Positions 6,313 to 11,565 of a stretch of 11,565 nucleotides of DNA are shown here, piece by piece. The stretch is from Oscillospiraceae bacterium (GTDB lineage Bacteria; Bacillota; Clostridia; Saccharofermentanales; Saccharofermentanaceae). The position numbers and the translations under genes were made by a program. Every line of letters starts with the position of its first letter. The first letter of the stretch is position 1. The notes beneath the pieces were generated by a model. That model was given only the letters and a program-made list of their open reading frames with translations, was not told the DNA's origin and made no database searches. Location of the stretch: assembly GCA_902803695.1 (NCBI GenBank), contig CADCQX010000371.1:1-11565 (forward strand). The letters run 5' to 3'.

Positions 6313-9300
6313 ATGAAAGGAAGATTATTGAGAATTCTGTCTGCCATTGTTGTTGTACCTATAATCGCGACTTCTATGATTTTCGCGAATGATGTAAAGG
6401 CAGCACCGAAGACTTATAACGGTACGATCACACCTTACACGCGCGAAACTCATAATGTTGTAAACAAAGGCAAATACTTTGAACCTGCAGCTGACGGTAA
6501 GTATCAAGCAATGATTTATTTCCATGGTGCATCAGATCAAGTCAATGGTTCAGATTTGGCAAATCTGCCGGAAAGATTGATGAACGACATGAACAAGTGG
6601 ATCGATATGGGATATTGCGACCCTATGGTAGTAATAACTCCTTCGATCATTAACACAGCTGCATGGGGAATCGAAGATTTTAAAAGCTTTGTAAAAGATG
6701 GAAACTTAGCATCATTGATCAAAGAAATCCAGTCGGGCGAGGGCTTAGGTAAAAAGGTAGATACTAGTAAGCCTATCATCGTAGCCGGATATTCTATGGG
6801 TGCTTCGGCAGCCCTTTATACAGGTACTTTGTTTAGGAATGGTGATCCTAATGGTGATGGAGTTGCTGATGTTGCTCCAATTTACAATGTCGGCGCATTC
6901 AGTCCATCTTACTGCTATTACTCTGAGGAATCACCCAGTTGGATTACAGATCCATCAGATTGTATCTTCTCGTCAAGGACAGACGGACACTTTTTGTTAA
7001 CAGGTGGTGCAGGTGAGAATTCTTACTTTAATACTTGCTTTAACACGGATAAGCGTGTTTTAGAAGAGAATGGTACTCGATTTAAATTTCACAAATACAA
7101 TACCGAATGGGGTCCGCACGGGTGGGCTTGCGTATTTGAACTCGGTACTTTTGAATATCTGTATTACCTGAAATATAATGAACTTCCGGCTGAAGAGATC
7201 ATGACAAATGCAGTCTGGGGTGAGGTAACAATCTCAGGAACGACGACTGTCGGAAGCACACTGACAGCATCATTAAACACATATTACAATGTCGGAGCGA
7301 GCTATCGCGGTTATCAGTGGTATCGAGAGAACACTTCGACGGGAGCTTTTACCGCTATTTCCGGTGCGACTTCAAGTACTTATACTCTGACTTCTGCTGA
7401 TGCAGGTTGTAAGGTCAGATGTAAGATCTGGGATACAAGGGAACCAAAAACACCGAATGGATCCGGAAGATGGGGTTATTCATACTGTACAACAGCTACA
7501 ATCTCTTCAGGTCAGCAGCAGCCGCAGGCAATCAAAGGAACGGTAACATTATCCGCTGATTATTACCGTTACGGTTATAAAGTAAGAGCTACTGTATCAG
7601 GCAGTAATGCAACAAACCTCAAGTATCAGTGGAAGAGAGGCGACTCTGTTATAAGCGGTGCAACCTCTTATGAGTATGTACTCACAGAGAGCGATATCGG
7701 TAAGCAGATCAGCTGTATAGTAACAGATAAGGACGGTAAGTACACAGGCAGCATCAGCAGTTCAAAGACAGCTACCATAGGTAAGGCATTTGGTCCTAAC
7801 CCACCGAGCGGTGTTTCAGCAGTTAACTGTTCCTCCAAGGGAGCAAAAGACGGAAAGATCACAGGCGTATCTGACAAGATGGAATATGCAGTCCAGACAA
7901 ATGGTAACCCTGGTACATTTAATAGTATTTCGGGAACAACAGTCACAGGACTTGCTGCAGGAACATACTACGTCAGATATAAGGCTACATCCACGGCAGA
8001 TGCGGGCGGAATGGCAGAAGTTTATATCAAAGAGAACAGTGCTCAGGCGATCAAGGGAACGGTAACATTGTCTGCTGATTATTTCCGTTATGGTTATGAA
8101 ATTAAGGCTTCTGTATCAGGTAATAACGCAACAAATCTCAAGTATCAGTGGATGAGGGGCGACTCGGCTATCTCTGGTGCTACATCAAAAGAATACACTC
8201 TTACAGAGAGTGATATCGGTAAACAGATCAGTTGTGTAGTTACTGATAAAGACGGAAAGTATACAGGCAGCATCAGCAGTTCAAAGACAGCTACTATAGG
8301 TAAGGCATTTGGTCCTAACCCACCGAGTGGTGTTTCCGCAGTTAACTGTTCTTCTAAGGGAGCAAAAGACGGAAAGATCACAGGCGTATCTGACAAGATG
8401 GAATATGCAGTCCAGACAAATGGTAACCCTGGTACATTCAAGAGTATTTCCGGTACTTCGGTTACGGGACTTGCAGCCGGAACATACTATGTAAGATATA
8501 AGACTACTTCAACGGCAGATGCAGGTGGAATGGCTGAAGTTTACATCAAAGACGGTGCTGCTCAGCCGATCAATGGAACGGTAACATTATCCGCTGACCA
8601 CTACCGTTACGGTTATAAGGTAAGTGCGACTGTATCAGGCAGTAATGCAACAAACCTCAAGTATCAGTGGAAGAGAGGCGACTCAGTTATCTCTGGTGCA
8701 ACCTCTTATGAGTATGTGCTCACAGAGAGTGATATCGGTAAGCAGATCAGCTGTGTAGTAACTGATAAAGATGGTAAGTACGCAGGCAGCATCAGCAGCT
8801 CAAAGACAACTACTATAGGTAAGGCTTTCGGTGCTAAAGCTCCTACAGGTCTTGCAGGTATTAACTGTTCCTCTAATGGCGCTAAGGACGGAAAGATCCT
8901 GAATGTGTCAGATAAGATGGAATACACAGTTCTTACTAACGGTAAGCCGGGTACATATACGAGTATTTCCGGATCTTCAATCACAGGACTTGCTGCGGGA
9001 ACTTACTATATCAGATATAAGGAGACTTCCACAGCTGATGCCGGTGCTAATGCCGAGATAACTATCAATGTAAAGGCTTCAAATGTAACAGCTACACCAA
9101 CAGTAACAGCATCACCTACTACAACTGCTACTGATACTGCAGTACAGACAGTTACAACTGCTCCTACAGCAACAACTGCTGCTACGAGTACATCACCTAA
9201 TGACCAGATCTCTGCTTTCGTAGATCGTCTCTATTTGAGCGTTCTCGGAAGAGAGGCTGATGAAGATGGTGCAAAATATTGGACAAACGAGCTCGTTTCA

Positions 9301-9957
9301 TTCAGGATGTCGGGTGCACAGGTTGCAGAGAAGTTTGTTCTCAGCCCTGAGTTCCTTGGTTCCGTTGAAAATGATACTCAGTTCGTAACTGTTCTTTACA
9401 AGGCATTCTTCAATCGTGATCCTGACGATGACGGACTTGCTTATTGGACAAAAGCACTTAGTGACAAGACAATGACAAGAGAAGAAGTAGAAAGAAACTT
9501 CGTATATTCTCAGGAGTGGGCAGATACATGTGCTGAATACGGAATCCTTTCCGGAAGCACAGTTAAGCCTTCCAAATCCATTGATCCGACTGAAGCAACT
9601 CTTGCTTTCGTTGAGAGAATGTACACTAAGGCAATGAATCGTGAATCTGATCCTGAAGGTAAGGCATATTGGGCTAATAGACTTGCTAACTACGAGTGCA
9701 CAGGTGAGACTATCGGTCTCGAGTTCTTTACCAGCGCAGAGATGAAGGGCTATAACCTTGATAACGAAGAATTCGTAAAGAGACTTTATAGCACATTCAT
9801 GGATCGTGATGCTGATTCAACAGGTCTTTCATTCTGGATAAATGAACTTGAGAACGGCGCTGATCGTGCAGAGGTCGTAAAGGGATTTGCAATGAGCGCT
9901 GAGTTTGAGCAGAGATGTATCGAAGCAAGGATCCTTCCTTGCGAGGGTTTATTCTAA
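6313..9957 (+). CDS. Large secreted esterase with tandem Ig-like repeats and DUF4214-type repeats
   Basis: This 1214-residue paralogue of the preceding esterase has a signal peptide at residues 1-30 (likely cut after VKA). The hydrolase domain is 35-290, with YFHGAS (69-74), the nucleophile elbow GYSMGA with Ser161, a probable acid Glu235 in GAGEN, and His269 in GPHGW. A first Ig-like domain spans 303-397 (GYQWYRE, ISGATSSTYTLTSADAGCKVRC). Three tandem 173-residue units follow (406-578, 579-751, 752-918). Each has an Ig-like half (NLKYQWKRGDSVISGATS to the TDKDGKY strand) and a second beta-rich half (GAKDGKITGVSDKMEYAV to GLAAGTYYVRYK). A Thr-rich linker covers 921-961. Four DUF4214-like repeats fill 966-1210 (VLGREADEDGAKYW, FFNRDPDDDGLAYW, AMNRESDPEGKAYW, FMDRDADSTGLSFW). 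The repeats probably hold the enzyme away from the cell or bind a ligand. Substrate unknown. Confidence 0.88.
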   Translation: MKGRLLRILSAIVVVPIIATSMIFANDVKAAPKTYNGTITPYTRETHNVVNKGKYFEPAADGKYQAMIYFHGASDQVNGSDLANLPERLMNDMNKWIDMGYCDPMVVITPSIINTAAWGIEDFKSFVKDGNLASLIKEIQSGEGLGKKVDTSKPIIVAGYSMGASAALYTGTLFRNGDPNGDGVADVAPIYNVGAFSPSYCYYSEESPSWITDPSDCIFSSRTDGHFLLTGGAGENSYFNTCFNTDKRVLEENGTRFKFHKYNTEWGPHGWACVFELGTFEYLYYLKYNELPAEEIMTNAVWGEVTISGTTTVGSTLTASLNTYYNVGASYRGYQWYRENTSTGAFTAISGATSSTYTLTSADAGCKVRCKIWDTREPKTPNGSGRWGYSYCTTATISSGQQQPQAIKGTVTLSADYYRYGYKVRATVSGSNATNLKYQWKRGDSVISGATSYEYVLTESDIGKQISCIVTDKDGKYTGSISSSKTATIGKAFGPNPPSGVSAVNCSSKGAKDGKITGVSDKMEYAVQTNGNPGTFNSISGTTVTGLAAGTYYVRYKATSTADAGGMAEVYIKENSAQAIKGTVTLSADYFRYGYEIKASVSGNNATNLKYQWMRGDSAISGATSKEYTLTESDIGKQISCVVTDKDGKYTGSISSSKTATIGKAFGPNPPSGVSAVNCSSKGAKDGKITGVSDKMEYAVQTNGNPGTFKSISGTSVTGLAAGTYYVRYKTTSTADAGGMAEVYIKDGAAQPINGTVTLSADHYRYGYKVSATVSGSNATNLKYQWKRGDSVISGATSYEYVLTESDIGKQISCVVTDKDGKYAGSISSSKTTTIGKAFGAKAPTGLAGINCSSNGAKDGKILNVSDKMEYTVLTNGKPGTYTSISGSSITGLAAGTYYIRYKETSTADAGANAEITINVKASNVTATPTVTASPTTTATDTAVQTVTTAPTATTAATSTSPNDQISAFVDRLYLSVLGREADEDGAKYWTNELVSFRMSGAQVAEKFVLSPEFLGSVENDTQFVTVLYKAFFNRDPDDDGLAYWTKALSDKTMTREEVERNFVYSQEWADTCAEYGILSGSTVKPSKSIDPTEATLAFVERMYTKAMNRESDPEGKAYWANRLANYECTGETIGLEFFTSAEMKGYNLDNEEFVKRLYSTFMDRDADSTGLSFWINELENGADRAEVVKGFAMSAEFEQRCIEARILPCEGLF
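7528..9066 (+). repeat. Three in-frame tandem repeats of 519 bp (third slightly shorter)
   Basis: The units begin at 7528, 8047 and 8566 and encode 173-residue Ig-like plus beta-rich modules of the second esterase. Units 1 and 2 share an unbroken identical run of 83 bases in their second halves (7837-7919 and 8356-8438). Units 1 and 3 share a 56-base run in their first halves (7591-7646 and 8629-8684). The exact 519-base offset and high DNA identity point to recent duplication or gene conversion. Confidence 0.95.
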
Positions 9958-9987
9958 TTAGATAATCCGGATAACTCCATTACGTGT

Positions 9988-10035
9988 TGACCCCTGAAGT
10001 TTGAGACAAACTTCAGGGGTCAGTTTGTTATCTGT
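9988..10035 (+). terminator. Strong terminator after the second esterase gene
   Basis: A perfect 16-bp stem (9988-10003 with 10007-10022) closes on the 3-base loop AGA. It is followed by GTTTGTTATC. It sits between convergent genes. The - strand side lacks a T-run, so it mainly serves the + strand esterase, although such a long stem may block both directions. Confidence 0.88.
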
Positions 10036-10040
10036 AATTA

Positions 10041-11309
10041 TCAGCCAACTGCATTAAAGTAATCTACATAGAAGATGGAATCTTTTACACAGGCCAGGAT
10101 CGCGTTATGAACATAGAACGGATCATTATGGTCAAACTGTGAGTAGATGCTTGTCATGTCGATCCTTACGGTATAGCCGTTTACAGTCTCAACATCGAGA
10201 TAAGTCTCACCATCTGTAGCCTTGAGGAAAACATAATCATCTTCAAAACCTACAAAGATGTTGTTTGTCTTCTCGCCGTCCTCATAGATGAAGCCGGAGA
10301 AACCGCCGTTGAATGTTACCATATTTGTCAGAGTGTCGAACTCTCTGTAGTTTGTGAGTGGCTGAGGCATACCGTCTGTTCCGACGCAGTATTCTCTTAC
10401 GACGTTGATGCTTGCTGCTTCGTCAAAGCACTCTACTGCAGTGAAGCGGGAAGTGTTGCCGAAATGGATTCTGCTTAATCCTTCGATCGAACCATAATAG
10501 ATAAACTGTTCGTTCTCGAACTTATATACGTTAAGGTCGTGACGGAGACCATGATTGTCAGGGCTTACCGAGCTTATAACCCAGAAGAAAGTGTTGCCGT
10601 TGACTCTGATCATATATGTATTTGCTGTAACTACGCCAAGGTAATCGTTATATGAGATCGGAAGTTCTGAAACTTTTCCATCATATGTAGCTAATACGCA
10701 TCCGTCACCATTCTCGAAAGAGAATGAACCCATATCACAATCTAATGTCCATTTGCTTGTGTAGTTATAATTAATGAAATCTATTACGCAGTCATCAGGA
10801 AGTTCTGTAGTCTTCTTAACTTCTGCTGTAGGCTCCGGTGTTACTTCAGGAGTTGTCTCTGCAGTCTGCTTAACTTCCTCTGTGGCCTTTGGTGCTTCGG
10901 TTACCACTGGTGCCTTTGTAACAGCAGCTGTTGTTTCTGTTGTTGTAGTTGCTTCTGTGATCTCGGTTGATGTTGCACTTGTCTCTGTTGTGAGATCCTT
11001 TTTGTCATTGATATCGAAAACGATAGCGCTCGTGTCTGCTGTCTGCTCAGTTGTCTCAGTCACTGCTTCTGTTGAAGAAGGAACATTATTTCCCAACTGA
11101 ATCTTCTTAGTTGAGGAAGAATTAGAAGTTGTTGTTGCAACTGTTCCGATCTGCTGGTCGTTGACCTTAACGTCGATTCCTTTATTTGCTACTGCCTCGA
11201 CTACCTTATCGATGGTGTTTCCTTGATCCTTGACCTCGATGGTGCAGGCAGATGCTGTAAATGCGATTGATGCTGTAAGAAGAAGTGATGCTATTTTTGT
11301 AGCTTTCAT
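10041..11309 (-). CDS. Putative Thr-rich lipoprotein, unknown function
   Basis: This 422-residue protein begins with a short signal peptide ending in TASAC, so Cys22 is a possible lipidation site. The residue at -3 is Ala rather than the usual Leu, so lipidation is likely but not certain. Residues 23-60 form a small leading segment (EVKDQGNTIDKVVEAVANKGIDVKVN). Residues 75-170 are a Thr/Glu/Ala/Pro-rich low-complexity linker, like a wall-spanning stalk. Residues 172-422 form a compact domain rich in beta-strand and aromatic residues, with six cysteines (174, 191, 204, 294, 308, 407), which I do not recognise. The ATG is preceded by GGAGG with a 9-base gap. It is transcribed alone from a promoter at 11395-11423 with two flanking palindromes. 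A surface-exposed sensor or binding role is possible but unproven. Confidence 0.85.
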   Translation of the reverse strand: MKATKIASLLLTASIAFTASACTIEVKDQGNTIDKVVEAVANKGIDVKVNDQQIGTVATTTSNSSSTKKIQLGNNVPSSTEAVTETTEQTADTSAIVFDINDKKDLTTETSATSTEITEATTTTETTAAVTKAPVVTEAPKATEEVKQTAETTPEVTPEPTAEVKKTTELPDDCVIDFINYNYTSKWTLDCDMGSFSFENGDGCVLATYDGKVSELPISYNDYLGVVTANTYMIRVNGNTFFWVISSVSPDNHGLRHDLNVYKFENEQFIYYGSIEGLSRIHFGNTSRFTAVECFDEAASINVVREYCVGTDGMPQPLTNYREFDTLTNMVTFNGGFSGFIYEDGEKTNNIFVGFEDDYVFLKATDGETYLDVETVNGYTVRIDMTSIYSQFDHNDPFYVHNAILACVKDSIFYVDYFNAVG

Positions 11310-11394
11310 TTTATTAATCCTCCAATGTAAAAGCTGATGTTTTATAAGTTTTTGCTTGTTCCGGAATAAGCATCTTGTTCTGACTTACAAGGCA

Positions 11395-11423
11395 ATTCTA
11401 CAATCGTAGAATCAGTTTGTCAA
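11395..11423 (-). promoter_or_regulatory. Promoter of the lipoprotein gene
   Basis: On the - strand TTGACA (11418-11423) is followed after 17 bases by TAGAAT (11395-11400). This predicts a leader of about 75-80 bases before the start codon at 11309. The -10 box is part of a palindromic operator. Confidence 0.8.
11396..11411. promoter_or_regulatory. Palindromic operator 1, overlapping the -10 box
   Basis: TTCTACAATCGTAGAA is a perfect 6+6 dyad with a 4-base centre, extendable by one pair. It covers the -10 box and part of the spacer of the lipoprotein promoter, the classic position for a repressor. Confidence 0.75.
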
Positions 11424-11430
11424 CACTTTT

Positions 11431-11446
11431 TTCTACATTTGTAGAA
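11431..11446. promoter_or_regulatory. Palindromic operator 2, upstream of the -35 box
   Basis: TTCTACATTTGTAGAA has the same half-sites as operator 1, and its centre is 35 bp away. It contains TACATTTGTA, which fits the TACA-N2-TGTA core bound by BlaI/MecI/CopY-type repressors. The regulator itself is not in the window. Confidence 0.75.
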
Positions 11447-11494
11447 AATTTTCCGAAAAAGTTTTAAAACTCCTTTGTGGCAGGCGTTTTCGAG

Positions 11495-11523
11495 CATAAA
11501 AAAGGGGAGCCGACGCTCCCCTT
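11495..11523 (-). terminator. Terminator of a - strand gene beyond the right edge
   Basis: AAGGGGAGC (11502-11510) pairs with GCTCCCCTT (11515-11523) around the loop CGAC. Read on the - strand, the 9-bp stem runs into TTTTTT (11498-11503). It insulates the lipoprotein promoter from the upstream gene. Confidence 0.85.
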
Positions 11524-11551
11524 AAGGTGAAATTGGATTGTGTATGAACGA

Positions 11552-11565
11552 TTAAAAATCGTAGC
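11552..11565 (-). CDS. Possible last codons of a gene outside the window
   Basis: On the - strand one frame reads Tyr-Asp-Phe and then TAA at 11552-11554, about 29 bases before the terminator at 11495-11523. The other two frames have no stop before the terminator. This fits the 3' end of a gene lying to the right, but a few codons are too little to identify it. Confidence 0.25.

Noticed and set aside
10774..11100. + strand open frame opposite the lipoprotein linker
   Set aside because: It is a low-complexity Val/Ser mirror of the Thr-rich repeats, with no RBS or promoter.
11548..11562. Small hairpin ACGATT-AAA-AATCGT at the right edge
   Set aside because: It is AT-rich, has no T-run and overlaps the possible end of the neighbouring gene. 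The real terminator lies at 11495-11523.
1..11565. CRISPR array, insertion sequence, tRNA or rRNA
   Set aside because: No short spaced direct repeats, transposase, terminal inverted repeats or RNA-gene sequence was seen. The only large repeats are the in-frame modules at 7528-9066.

Overview
The window looks like chromosome of a Gram-positive Clostridia-type bacterium, probably an anaerobe from gut, rumen or another fibre-rich habitat. The grounds are moderate GC, strong AGGAGG-type ribosome binding sites, TTGACA/TATAAT-type promoters, Firmicutes-style intrinsic terminators, and large secreted hydrolases with DUF4214-type C-terminal repeats. The genus cannot be fixed from sequence alone.

Layout. 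Positions 1-2263 hold a housekeeping pair on the + strand: asnS (asparaginyl-tRNA synthetase, 5' end outside the window) and asnA (ammonia-dependent asparagine synthetase), 17 bases apart. The first enzyme uses the amino acid made by the second. Two hairpin terminators follow. A small secreted cysteine-rich protein lies on the - strand (2460-2807). A two-gene + strand operon (3008-3759) encodes paralogous 121-residue zinc-ribbon proteins and ends in a clear terminator.

The centre (3811-9957) holds two paralogous secreted proteins in tandem. Each has a signal peptide, an alpha/beta-hydrolase esterase domain with a GYSMG nucleophile elbow, Ig-like domains, a Thr/Pro-rich linker and four DUF4214-like repeats. 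The second is enlarged by three near-identical 173-residue repeat units. Each gene has its own promoter, and the two promoters are nearly identical (TTGACA, 17-base spacer, TATACT). Each also has a long 5' leader. The leaders contain a recurring RNA-like element, once before the first gene and twice in tandem before the second. In it an AGTTT/AAACT pairing competes with a downstream hairpin. In the first copy that hairpin is a convincing intrinsic terminator with seven Ts. This matches no riboswitch class I know and is the best candidate here for an undescribed system: a riboswitch- or attenuator-like control of surface or secreted esterases.

The right end carries a - strand Thr-rich putative lipoprotein (10041-11309). 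Its promoter is overlapped by one of two matching palindromic operators (TTCTAC-N4-GTAGAA), 35 bp apart. At the far right is a terminator for a - strand gene that lies almost wholly outside the window.
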